12,312 bases of DNA from Ettlia oleoabundans (taxonomy: Eukaryota > Chlorophyta > Chlorophyceae > Chlamydomonadales): positions 1 to 12,312 of the forward strand of contig JAAMXP010003024.1 of assembly GCA_019693395.1 (NCBI GenBank). The letters run 5' to 3'. Made by a program: the position numbers and the translations under genes. Shown piece after piece: positions 1 through 8,810 of the stretch (the stretch's first letter is position 1; each line of letters opens with the position of its first letter). A model generated the notes under the pieces. That model saw only the letters and a list, made by a program, of their open reading frames with translations, was not told the DNA's origin and made no database searches.

Positions 1-68
1 GCCCACCCCGTTCACCCACCCACCCTGCTGCCATGGTCCCACCCCCTCCATCCTTCATGTCGCTTCAG

Positions 69-194
69 GCGGAGGAGGAGCTTCCCGAGCGGCTGATAGG
101 CAGCGTGAGGTTTGAGCACCTGGACCTCAAGACAGCCGCATACTTGGACGATGAGAGCGGGCGAATATACATGAATGAGAAGTTCAATGCTTGA
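69..194 (+). CDS. 3'-terminal exon of an unidentified gene (partial)
   Basis: A pyrimidine-rich stretch ends in a 3' splice site (AG at 67-68). It is followed by an open frame that reads to TGA at 192-194 and encodes about 41 acidic residues, from AEEELPERLIGSVRFEHLDL to ...GRIYMNEKFNA. The mix of charged and hydrophobic residues looks like real protein, unlike the low-complexity frames around it. The exon starts in phase 0 if the acceptor is right. I do not recognise the family and give no function. An in-frame ATG at 57-59 would allow a 45-codon ORF, but the C/T-rich sequence before it reads as an intron tail, so a terminal exon is more likely. No clear TGTAA poly(A) signal was seen between here and 688. 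Confidence 0.55.
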   Translation, partial: AEEELPERLIGSVRFEHLDLKTAAYLDDESGRIYMNEKFNA

Positions 195-688
195 CAGTCA
201 AATGGGCGGTAGAGCGTGGGGCAGCTGAGGTGGGGGGCCTGGCGCGTGACTGGATACATGCAATTTTGGGTGCTGGCTCGAAATATGACCCGCCCTGGCT
301 TCTGTTTTGTCACGCTGCGACCATTGGCTGGTGTGCTCATGAGTTTGTTGTGTGCGCTTTCCAACTCCCGCCATCATTGTTGCATCTCGCGTTGATTGCT
401 CAACTGGCTGCCCATTGCGACCAAGGACCATCTGCAGCTGTGGCGGTATTTTAGACTATCTCCCCTGATATTGTTTTTGTACAAAACTTTAACATCGTAC
501 TTTAGTGGTCTGGAATGGCCGGAGATGCACGTGGAAGTCATGAGCTGGCCCAGGGGAGCCGCCTCGTCTGCCGCCGCCGCATCTGTGTGCGGTATGAAGC
601 GCATGCTGCCACCGCTGCCCCTCTTCAACAGGTTGGGTCAAGCCATCGTGCGCAGCTCTTCATATTCTGCAAAATTTACTGCAAGACC
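195..688. other. Intergenic region: 3' UTR of upstream gene and promoter/5' UTR of dCMP deaminase gene
   Basis: About 490 bp lies between the TGA at 192-194 and the chosen ATG at 689. Both flanking genes run on the + strand, so this stretch must contain the end of one transcript and the start of the next. I see no convincing TATA box, no TGTAA signal, and no frame with protein-like composition. An open frame from 515 continues into the deaminase exon, but its 58 extra residues look like translated UTR. Confidence 0.5.
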
Positions 689-3472
689 ATGTCGCTGTTT
701 CAAACGGATTCCAGCACCTCAAAGCTCCTCCTCGCTGCCTCCGCCAGTGCCGCCGCCTCTTCCCTCCTTACCTATGCTGTGTTTCGGTGGCATGGCACCA
801 TCGGCACCCGGAGATCGCAGCTTGATGTACAGCAGCAGCAGCAAGCCGCCGCATTCAACGATGCCACTTTGATTGGGGAGCTCAGGAGCACCGCTCCAGC
901 AGACCCTTACGACCCCTCGCCGCGACTGGGGTACGAGTTTACCGTTGCACAGCAGTAACAGCGCTGGCGCTTGCATTTGCCCTTCCTTTGCCCTGCCGCC
1001 ACCACTGCCGCCACCCGCTACGTGCTCGCTTTGTGCTGCCGGCCTGTTGCCGAGCTTTCACAGGTTGCCTCCTTGCTCCCCTTAGCAGATATCTGAGCTG
1101 GGACGATTACTTCATGGCCGTTGCTTTCCTCAGTGCTCAGCGTTCCAAGGATCCCAACAAGCAGGTGGGCAGTAGCTGCTAGCCACCATGCCGCTTCATC
1201 ATGATGTTGTATTATAAGCAACTGTCGACACACCGTCAGTCATGAAGCAGTATACTACGAACTAAAGACCTTCAGCATGATATACGATGTGCGAACGCCT
1301 GGGAAGGGGGAATTTGCAAGCGTACCGCTGTGCTACCAGGCGGCGGGCGGGCAGCAACGCTGCAAGTACTGCCAGTGTTGTCCATGCTGTAGAAACAGAA
1401 GCAGAAATGGGCAGCAGGGCTCAGAGGGGGGGCTGGGACTCTGATCTGGGACTCTGATCTGGGACTCTGATACTTCCCTTCCGTTTTTTTCCCATATATC
1501 TCCATCCATGCAATCAATGTTTGGAGTTGTTGCAGGTGGGTGCATGCATTGTGGACCAGAACAACATCATTCGCGGGATTGGGTACAACGGCTTCCCGCG
1601 GGGATGCCCAGACTCACAGGTATGCATGTATGCACGTCTATGGTGTGGTATGGGCACGCCTGCAGCTGCCAGTTGGGCGGTTGGTCTGCAGCTGGCAGGT
1701 GCCAAGGTGTCTGAGCGGTGCAGCTATGAACTGTAGGCCCCCCCGTGGGCACGTCAGGCACCGCGCAGGGTTGCGAAAAGCTGCTTGCAGTGCGTGCGCC
1801 ATGTTCAGACAGAACAGCGAATGTTGAGTCTTGGTCAAGGGTGTTTGAAGGGTGCATTCCACCACCTCAGTCATTCAACACCCAACCTTACCACCTTGGA
1901 CTTACGCATCCCAACACCCAAGTCTCTCCTCTTCTCCTTTCCATGCTGCTTCCATGACCTGCAGCTGCCGTGGGCCAAGAAGTCGCATCGCGGGGATCCC
2001 CTGGAGACCAAGTACTTGTATGTGTGCCACGCTGAGATGAATGCAGTACTGAACAAGAATGGGGCGTCGGGTGCGTGAAGGATGGCAGGGTGGGTGCATG
2101 GGTGCGTGGGTGATTGCTAAAGATCGGGAGACAACAGAGGAGGAGGGTGGATTTGGGTGTGGAGCTGCACTCGTCTGGCCGATGGCCCCCAGCGTTGAGC
2201 GTTCTCTCCTTCACGGTGCGACCTTGCTTACTTAAGAATAACTAGCAGATGATAGGTCAGGAGCGCAGTATTGGGCAGGACAGTGTGACGGCTGACTGAT
2301 GCCTCTGCTCGTTTGCCTCCTCTTGTGGTCAAAGTGTGTGAGCGCTTCAGTGGCCACTCCTGGCACGCTCCCGTGCACGTGCCTGCCTGTGCCTGCCTGT
2401 TATGTGCCCAATCTGCTGCTCCACCCTCCCAGCATGCAGTTGTTGGCGCACGCATGTATGTGACCATGTTCCCCTGCAACGAGTGCGCAAAACTCATGAT
2501 ACAAGTGGGTGGGGTGGGAGGGGGGGGTTGCGTGAGTGGGGTGGTGGTTGATTGCGCGGCTGACTGTATGGGTATGGTAGGGGATGAATGGGTCCTTCCA
2601 TCACAAGGTCATCATACCTGTACTGCCTGGTGTGTACTGCAGGCGGGCATCAGCGAGATTGTGTACCACGAGGGCAAGGAGCAGCCGGCGCTGCGCCCCG
2701 ACACGCCGCCAGGCACCAGCAGCTTCAAGTGAGTGGCTGGGTCACAAGGGGTGGCCAGCAGTGGGAGCGGGGTGGGCTGGGCAGTTGTGCTTTGCAGGGC
2801 TGCTCAATACAGCAGGAAATGAGCAGCCAGCGCTAGAACAGTGCCATTGCAGCACTAGTGGCAGATTCATGCATTTGCCTGTTGCTACGCTGAGGCCGCG
2901 TCATCGTGATGCTCTGCTCAGGCCCCTGGTGAGTGCCCGTCTTATCCCGCAATTTTGGACTACGTTTGTACCGCAGCCGCGACCAGCAGTACGCCGCCTC
3001 TCGCCGCTTGCTATCGCTGGCGGGTGTGAAGCTGCGGCAGCACCTCTTCAAGCAGCCAGTGCTGCTTCGCCTCACAAACGACAGCAAGAGGCCCGCGGTG
3101 CTGCTGCAGCCCGACAGCAACGGCAGCAATGGCAGTGACAACACTGGTGGCGGTAGCGGCGTTCGCAGGCCCGGCAGCAGCAGGCGCGGAGGCGGCGGCG
3201 GTGGTGGCGATGCAGACGTGAGCCCAAGTGCCAGTGGGCGCAGCAGTATGACGGCTTGGCCCGACTTGGTGGCAGATGCAGCAGCAGCAGCAGCAACTGA
3301 AGCTCCCGCCATAGCAGCTGCGCTACAGCATGGCGAGAATGGCATCAGTGAGGGAAATGGCACAAAGGCAGCAGCAGCAGCGGCAGCAGCAGAAGCAGCA
3401 GCAACAACGGCAGGTAGTGGGCGGCGGCGGCGGGGGCGACGGCAGCCGGCTCACACTTCCCCACAGCCCTAG
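689..3472 (+). CDS. DCTD: Deoxycytidylate (dCMP) deaminase, seven exons
   Basis: The product deaminates dCMP to dUMP, the precursor of dTMP. Proposed exons are 689-930, 1089-1164, 1536-1619, 1965-2070, 2440-2504, 2643-2728 and 2977-3472. They sum to 1155 bp (384 aa plus TAG) and every junction keeps phase. Residues 82-119 ([20 protein letters not shown]..., then VGACIV) match the family's N-terminal core. The zinc site is visible as H156-A-E158 and P-C182-N-E-C185; His and Cys bind zinc and Glu158 is the proton shuttle. The IGYNG motif lies in exon 3. The core ends near residue 255 ([10 protein letters not shown]). Animal enzymes are about 180 aa. Here there are about 80 extra N-terminal residues with a hydrophobic stretch at roughly 12-34 (organelle targeting or membrane anchor, inferred) and about 130 C-terminal Ser/Gly/Ala/Gln-rich residues. 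The start at 689 is the first Met of the plausible presequence. The catalytic family is secure; the extreme ends are less so. Confidence 0.93.
1165..1535 (+). other. Intron 2 of dCMP deaminase gene (371 bp)
   Basis: The donor is CAG|GTGGGC at 1165 and the acceptor TTGCAG ends at 1535, both phase 0. Joining the flanks gives ...[12 protein letters not shown]..., matching the continuous family motif. Its only structure that I notice is a 13-bp triplicate repeat near the 3' end, listed separately. Confidence 0.85.
1433..1471 (+). repeat. 13-bp direct tandem repeat, three perfect copies
   Basis: The unit CTGGGACTCTGAT occurs three times head to tail with no mismatch. It sits inside intron 2 of the dCMP deaminase gene, about 65 bp before the acceptor. 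It looks like a small minisatellite, and no function is implied. Confidence 0.9.
1620..1964 (+). other. Intron 3 of dCMP deaminase gene (345 bp)
   Basis: The donor CAG|GTATGC is at 1620 and the acceptor CTGCAG ends at 1964, both phase 0. Removing it joins ...PRGCPDSQ to LPWAKKS..., which keeps family spacing. I see no gene or element within it. Confidence 0.85.
2071..2439 (+). other. Intron 4 of dCMP deaminase gene (369 bp)
   Basis: The donor GTGCGT is at 2071 in phase 1 and the acceptor GCATGCAG ends at 2439. Splicing gives ...[14 protein letters not shown]..., placing the HAE and PCNEC zinc motifs 26 residues apart (His156 to Cys182), as in the family. Nothing else is recognised inside. 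Confidence 0.85.
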
Positions 3473-3624
3473 CCGACTTGAGATGCATCCCAAGGCCTTG
3501 GGGAAAGAGGTGGAGTACTTGCTGGCAGGCAGCAACGTTGACACTGGCATTCTCTCACTTGCAACACCTTGCGCCTATCCTTGCGTACAGTTGTGTGCTG
3601 TATGTTTGACGTCCCTTCCAACAC

Positions 3625-3629
3625 TTACA
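3625..3629 (-). terminator. Candidate poly(A) signal (TGTAA) for the STR6-like gene
   Basis: TTACA on the + strand reads TGTAA on the - strand, the usual poly(A) signal of volvocine algae. It lies about 205 nt past the - strand stop codon, giving a plausible 3' UTR length. A second copy sits at 3814-3818. Confidence 0.4.
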
Positions 3630-3813
3630 GCGTGAAATTGGGTTGATATCAGCATATCTGCAGTATGATGAACTACAGCCTGCTCATATTTGCCTGGCCC
3701 AACGCTCAACAACTGCACTTTGCATACAGCGGCACGCGGTCAAAACGTGCAAGAGAAGCCCAGCAAACTGCCCCTGGGGTTGAGGGTGCCGCGCATTCAC
3801 CGGTGCTATTGCT

Positions 3814-3818
3814 TTACA
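3814..3818 (-). terminator. Alternative poly(A) signal (TGTAA) close to the STR6-like stop
   Basis: A - strand TGTAA begins about 15 nt after the TAA at 3835-3833. If used, the 3' UTR would be very short. The copy at 3625-3629 is the more usual distance. Confidence 0.3.
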
Positions 3819-3832
3819 ATGATGTCTGCCAA

Positions 3833-6800
3833 TTACTGCTGTTCCTTTAGCGACTGCTCTGTATCTCCCTTCCACTCATGCCGGTGTTGCTCTCTATGTT
3901 CCAGCCCCTGCTGCTGCTGCTGCTGTTGCCCCTGCTGTTGTCCCTGCTGCTGTTGCCCCTGCTGCTGCACATGCATCAGGAAGTCACGTATGCGCCCCAC
4001 CACCGCCTTGCTGGCAGGGATGATGTGGCCGCCCGCGTGGCGGATCACAAACCGCTGTGTCAAGCATAGGGAGGGGAGGGGGCAGGTGGGCAGGTAGGTG
4101 AATGGGTGAATGAGTGAGCGGTGACAGCAACAACTACTGCATGCATTGTGGAACGGTTGGCTACAAAAGCCCGCTTGATCGCGCGTACGCATGTGCATGT
4201 AATCCACCACTCCATACTGGCAGCAAACCGCATGCTAATATGGATGCCGCTACGCATGATTTGCCACATTGACGGTTCCAACAGCTCACTGCTGGCATGT
4301 TGTGACACATGCTACCCACCTGTGTTGGGTCAAAGCAGTCGGCCAGTGCCACGCTGTCTTGTGCGCTGATCTGGCGGTCCTGGCAGCCTGGCAGGCGGAA
4401 AGGGGCACGCAGGCCAAGCAGCAAGGTGGGGTGAGTTTGTCTTGGCGTGTCTTGGGGCTATGAAGCGGTGCATGGGATGGTTCAGAGTTGGGCCGGGAGG
4501 AAGCAGCAGGAGTTACATGAAGCAGCAGGCTGAAGGGGCCCCAGACGAGAGCAGGCAAGGGCTGCAGGATGCTGGGCATGTCAGGCCGGCACGGGAGGCG
4601 CTGCTCTGCAGGGTCTCAACACACACAAGCACGCACGCACACACATCCTCACTTGTGCCGTAGATGTGCAGCGTGGGCAGTGCAGCGCCCCCAGCTTGGG
4701 CCGCCGCATCAAGCAGCTGCTCATGCTCAGGGAGCGGCGAGCGGTAGCCTGAACACATGACAGCAAAGCGCAGCGGGGGCTGTGCAGTGGCTGGGAGCCG
4801 CACTCCCTCCTGCCTCTGCTGCTGCTGCTGGCCCTGCAGGTACTGCCGCGCCGCCAGAACGCCCGCCACCGCCGCTCCCTGGGAGAAGCCCAGCACCCCG
4901 TCAAAGGGCCCCTGCTCACGCAGCACCCGGTCCAGTTCCTGCTCAGATTCACTCCATCCTGCAGTCTGCGCCTGGTACTGCCACTCATCCACATACGCAG
5001 CTGCTGGGCCCACGCTGGGCCCCTGGTCTTGCCCCTGCCGCTGCTCTTGATGCTCTTCCTGCCCCTCCTGCTGCAGCTGATGCCGATCCTTCCCCTGCTC
5101 CTGCCCCTGCGCTCTATCCTGTTGCGCTTCCTGCTCCTGCTCCCGCTGCTGGACGGCATATTGCTCGGCAGTCAGCAGCCACGCACGTCGCGGTGGGCCA
5201 CCTCTCTGGTGCCCTTCGTCACGGTCCGACAGTTGTCGCCGCTGCTGCTGCCCCTGCTGCTCTTGCTCCTGCTGCTGCAGCAAGGGATGCGACATGGCAG
5301 TCTCCACCTGTGCTGCATTGCCTGCTGCCTGCTTCGCCTGCTGTGCGATGCTGTGAAGCAGCACCCCTTCGCCTTCCCCATCTTGTCTCTCAGCAGCAGC
5401 GGGCGCTGATTTGGTCCAGGCCGGCAGCTGATGTGGCGCATCCACAAACACAAACTCAGCCAAGTCACGCAGGCGCTTGCGCAGGCCATGCGTACGGCCC
5501 TGCACGGATGATCCCAGCGCAACAAGCGCCAACGGAAAACGATACTCACATGGATGCAGCACCCAGAAAATGCGGGCAAGAAAGGGCCAGCAACGCAGCT
5601 ATGTTTGGCAGTCAGGTGGGCAGCAAAGCAATACCTCAGTCAACCAGGCTGGCACGCAGTAAGCAGCACCACGCTTCTTCAGCCCCACCACCGTACACAC
5701 ACCTCGAAGTTTCTTGCGCTCTGGCGGAACCCGTGCAAGCACAGGATGCGCAGGCACCTACCTCCACCGCCACCGCCGCTTTCTGCTTGCTGCTGCCGCC
5801 GGCGCACGCAGAGCTCACAGGTCAGCTGCTGCTGCTGCTGATCCCACTGCTGCTGATCCCACTGCTGCTGCTGCTGCTGTGGCTTGTTGTCCTCCGACAC
5901 TGGTTGTAAATGTACCACGTGCTGGCTGTCAATGCCTGCTTGGCCTACACCCTCAGCAGATTCCGCATGTGCAACATCACCATCGCCATCATAAACCCCA
6001 CCATGGAGTGTGTGTGCGGCTGGCGTGGCTGCCACGCAAGCGTCACAGACCAGCAGCAGCATGCGGCACGAGGCGCAGCGGCGGCGGTGGGAGTAGTCGC
6101 CCCAGGGCCGGCTGCACCCCACGCACTGACCCACTACTGCACCGCAACAGAGGCACGAAGCAGGATGGGGATTAGGCAGGCCGAGGGGCAACGAAAGGTG
6201 CTTGGTGGCGGCATAGTACGACACTTAGCCCTCGGAATCATATGGGAGCTGGGAATCAGCACTGCTCATCAACGTTGCATCCGCAGCAGCATCCACAGAC
6301 AGGCCGGCAGGAAGGCAGGCCGGCGAGGTATGGCACCTGTGCCGCTTCCGGCCTCCACACCTCCCCGTTCGTCAAACACAAAGTTTGACCCGCGGAAGAA
6401 CCCGCCGTTTGGATATGCCTCAAGGTAGCGCTGGATGCCGCCTGCAGAGGATGAGGGGGGTGGTACCGGTGGAAGGTGGGCGCTGGGGGTACGGAATGGT
6501 TGGGGGTTGGGGGGGTTACCGGGCGCAATGGCGTGGTTACAGGATGCAGGTGAGGTGAAAGTGGTCAACCTACTGGTGTATGAGCGTGTACAGTGCTAGT
6601 GGAGTGGGTGGGATGGGCATGGGACGCGCTTCTTGGGGTAGCAGGAGAGTAACAGCTACATGGTTGCTGTGGCAGATTGAAATCATACCACAGCATCCTT
6701 GCCGTCTGCTGCACACCCCATCAGGCACCTCCACCCACCATCCATCCACCGCTCACCCCTGAGCTGCACCACGTCCTTGAAGCACGACCCAAGCGACATG

Positions 6801-8369
6801 AGGTAGGCGGAGGCACGCTCACACCTGGGGCCAGGAATGGAAGGAGCGAGAAAGGGAGGAGAAGCGACGGAGGTTAGAACGGAGGCAGGCAAGGGGTTGA
6901 GGTGAGGCATACATACCCAGCCGGGCAGGAGGGAGCAGAGCAGGCCAAGTCACCGGCCCGCCTCTGTGCGCCCACCCACCTCACTCCCCCTGTGCAGTAC
7001 ATGAGTATGCGCCTGTTGGCCAGAAGGTGCTGGTTGGCCTCCAGCCAGGCGGGGGTGTCGGAGAAGCAGCGCACACCCGGGTCAAGCAGCGGCACTCCCG
7101 GCTGCAGCAAGAAGGAGAGGGACAAGCGAGAAGGAGAGCACCATGTGGAGCTGTGAATGGGAGTGGGGGCAACGGAGCTACAGTCGGGAGTGGGCGCCAC
7201 AGAGCATGGGAAGCCAGCGCAGCATGAGAGGTGGGAGGGAACTAGGGGCTGACAGGACCGGACTGTTGGCACCCCACAGGAGCTTGGCATCAGCAGCAGT
7301 AGGAGGCAATGAAAGCGGTACAACAGGACCAGGGCTTTGTACCGCCACGTACTCACCACTTCAAAGCGCCCCACTCGTGTCTCGTAAAAGTTTCGCGTGT
7401 CCAGCAGCACCGTCTCCTTGACTGCCCCCGCCACCTTAGCCTTGCTTGCTCCTCGCTCATTGCCGCGTGGGTCGCCGCTGCTGCTGCCGGCACAGGTGCT
7501 GCTGTCGCTGGAGGTGCCGCCGTCATCCGCAATGCTACCGCCACCGCTACCACATCCGGTGTCGCTGCTGCTACCATCGCCATTGCCGCCACTGCCCTCG
7601 CCCGCTGCTGCCGCTTCAGCCAGTAGTGCGTGGAACTCCTGGGGCTCCACGTGGCGAGCGCCAGCTGGCAGCAGTCCCGCTGAGCTGGCACTGCCGCCGC
7701 CGCTGGGCCTGCTGGGCCCGCTGCTACTGCCAGCTGGCAGCCAGTCCATGACCCCCAGGCTCACCACCTCCTTGCACGTCTGGACAGACAGACGGTCAAA
7801 GCCCTGCGACGACCAGCAGACAGCTAGACCAGCTGATTAGGGCTTTGACTGCGCAAACAAGATGGCACTTCACGCTTCACGCAGGCTTGTATTAGCAGTG
7901 ACACATTGCCTTCCCAGGCATTGTACTTGCCAAGCTGGAACGGTATGTTGTACCCACCGACTGACGCATCATGGCTGCATTCCTGGCACCGCTGCTCTCT
8001 GCGAGCTTGAAGTCGATAGCGGGGCCGCCGGGACCAAAGCGTGCGTCCACAGCGTCGGCATGCTGCCGCAGCGCCACCAGGCTGCCGCCTAAGGTGGCGT
8101 TGACACCGTCCAAGGCGATGCGCACCCGCCCCACCAGACCCTGCAGTGTGGTGTTGCACAGTGCGACGCTGAGTGTGCCCAGTGAAACCCTGGCGGGCAG
8201 AGGGGGGCCGGGACTGACGGCACCCAGCGCCCACCTGCTCGCTGCACTGCCGCTCGTACCACTCCCGCGCATCGGCCTGGACGCCGCATACACTAAGGTC
8301 TCTGAAAGCGTAATATAGCAACACGCCCTGCACTCCCAAATCTGTCTCGGGCTGAGGCTCAGGCTGCAT
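3833..8369 (-). CDS. STR6: TrhO/UPF0176-type rhodanese fused to FSH-family serine hydrolase (STR6-like), ten exons
   Basis: Proposed exons, 5' to 3': 8369-8235, 8140-7958, 7803-7357, 7101-6980, 6824-6757, 6441-6337, 6136-5703, 5499-4645, 4379-4320 and 4054-3833. They total 2631 bp (876 aa plus TAA) and all phases agree. Residues 14-130 form the N-terminal acylphosphatase-like part (VLLYYAF, GRVRIALDGVNATLGG, IDFKLAES). Residues about 225-330 are the rhodanese domain: LLDTRNFYETRVGRFE, then loop C291-TGGVR-C297, with Cys291 the predicted catalytic residue. A cysteine-rich domain has CxxC pairs at 358/361, 374/377, 384/387 and 460/463. The FSH hydrolase starts at LRILCLHGF (482-490), has its nucleophile in GFS704QG, an acidic GTSED near 783 and H813 in HAGGHIIP. 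Bacterial TrhO hydroxylates tRNA U34; the hydrolase substrate is unknown. This domain order is that of Arabidopsis STR6. Unusual features are long Ser/Gly- and Gln-rich inserts and a poly-Gln C-terminus. In-frame TAG at 8414-8412 supports the start. Confidence 0.9.
4380..4644 (-). other. Intron 8 of STR6-like gene, with ambiguous boundaries
   Basis: My model uses donor GAT|GTGTGT (GT at 4644-4643) and an acceptor CCAG ending at 4380. This keeps GTSED followed by DRQIS, and so an acidic residue where FSH hydrolases place the catalytic Asp. An alternative donor A|GTGAGG (GT at 4652-4651), paired with an acceptor seven bases upstream, is also in frame. It would replace ED with CQ and lose that acid. 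RNA data would decide. Confidence 0.5.
6442..6756 (-). other. Intron 5 of STR6-like gene (315 bp)
   Basis: The donor G|GTGAGC at 6756 and acceptor CTGCAG ending at 6442 are both phase 1. They join ...DVVQLR-G to GIQRYLEAYP, reproducing the continuous LxGGIQRYLE motif of the rhodanese family. Nothing else is recognised inside. Confidence 0.85.
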
Positions 8370-8499
8370 GGCCGCACGAGGGCGGAACTTCTGTGGCACC
8401 CTTAACCTGCTCTAAATGACGCGCCATGAACTGCGAAATGTTCACAATCCTCTTGATGCCCTTCCTGTTGCAGAGCACCAGCTGGCGCCCAGCTGGCAT
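8359..8499 (-). other. Small ORF (46 codons) overlapping the STR6-like start in another frame
   Basis: On the - strand an ATG at 8499-8497 opens a frame that ends with TGA at 8361-8359, ten bases past the A of the STR6-like ATG at 8369. The product begins MPAGRQLVLCNRKGIKRIVN and continues ISQFMARHLEQ. Its composition is varied, unlike the Ala/Gly/Gln shadows common here. If the STR6-like transcript starts upstream of 8499, this is an overlapping uORF that would reduce main-frame initiation. It could instead be a relic exon of another gene: a potential acceptor precedes it and a weak donor follows GAGCAG at 8407. I do not recognise a family. Confidence 0.35.
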
Positions 8500-8810
8500 T
8501 GAATGCTTCTGCTCTCTTTAGCACCCTACGCATCACTCGATAATTTGTGCTCACACATTCAGCAGCTGGCAGCCCTGGCGCGAGGCCTGGGCCGTTGACA
8601 CCGACTGGCCCTTGATCCTTGCAGCCCAACACCAACCCTTACACAGTTGGTGCAAGAGGTTGCGCACCCCTGACCACCAGCGCGAGATCGCGTCCCACGG
8701 CACTGGGCCCACAGCGTATGGGCACTGGCGCTGCCGCCACGGCGGGCGAGGCACACGGCGCTGGAAGGGTCGCTGCCAGTGACGGCATCAGCATCAGCAG
8801 CAGGAGTAGG
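8370..8810. promoter_or_regulatory. Divergent (shared) promoter region of the STR6-like and 5'-nucleotidase genes
   Basis: About 440 bp separates the two head-to-head start codons (8369 on - and 8811 on +). Both promoters and 5' UTRs must fall here or overlap the genes. I cannot pick a TATA box or initiator with confidence. The + strand frame from 8718 (ATG) runs in phase into the 8811 start, so the true nucleotidase start may lie at 8718. The - strand part carries the small ORF described separately. Confidence 0.5.

Larger units (their letters stand above)
3473..3832. other. Convergent intergenic region between dCMP deaminase and STR6-like genes
   Basis: About 360 bp separates the TAG at 3470-3472 on the + strand from the TAA at 3835-3833 on the - strand. 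It must hold both 3' UTRs. Two TTACA motifs (TGTAA on the - strand) fit the STR6-like gene. No + strand TGTAA was found for the deaminase transcript, so its 3' end is undefined. No protein-like frame was seen. Confidence 0.6.

Noticed and set aside
515..688. Upstream in-frame start that would add 58 residues to the dCMP deaminase
   Set aside because: The added residues are Arg/Cys/Ala-mixed without family similarity, and the ATG at 689 begins a plausible targeting segment.
2679..2836. Imperfect copy of GAGCAGCCGGCGCT (2680s) at 2820-2834, as a partial exon duplication
   Set aside because: Only about 14-15 bp match and the flanks do not; chance similarity in GC-rich sequence is enough.
2833..3363. 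- strand frame of about 176 codons with Leu/Pro-rich sequence
   Set aside because: It is the shadow of the last dCMP deaminase exon; that + strand frame matches the family and this one matches nothing.
3690..4097. + strand frame with a run of cysteines resembling a Cys-rich protein
   Set aside because: The Cys run is the TGC/CTG complement of the poly-Gln C-terminus of the STR6-like protein.
4198..4202. + strand TGTAA as poly(A) signal for the dCMP deaminase transcript
   Set aside because: It is over 700 nt past the stop and inside an intron of the convergent gene.
4782..5909. Long + strand open frame of about 375 codons, Pro/Ala-rich
   Set aside because: It is antisense to STR6-like exons 7 and 8. 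The Pro/Ala and Leu runs are the complement of the Gln-rich coding repeats, with no recognisable domain.
6337..6361. Alternative donor for STR6-like exon 6 ending at 6361 (G|GTGTGG)
   Set aside because: It also keeps frame, but the chosen end at 6337 leaves nine residues between DER and VVGQC, equal to the spacing I recall in the plant homolog.
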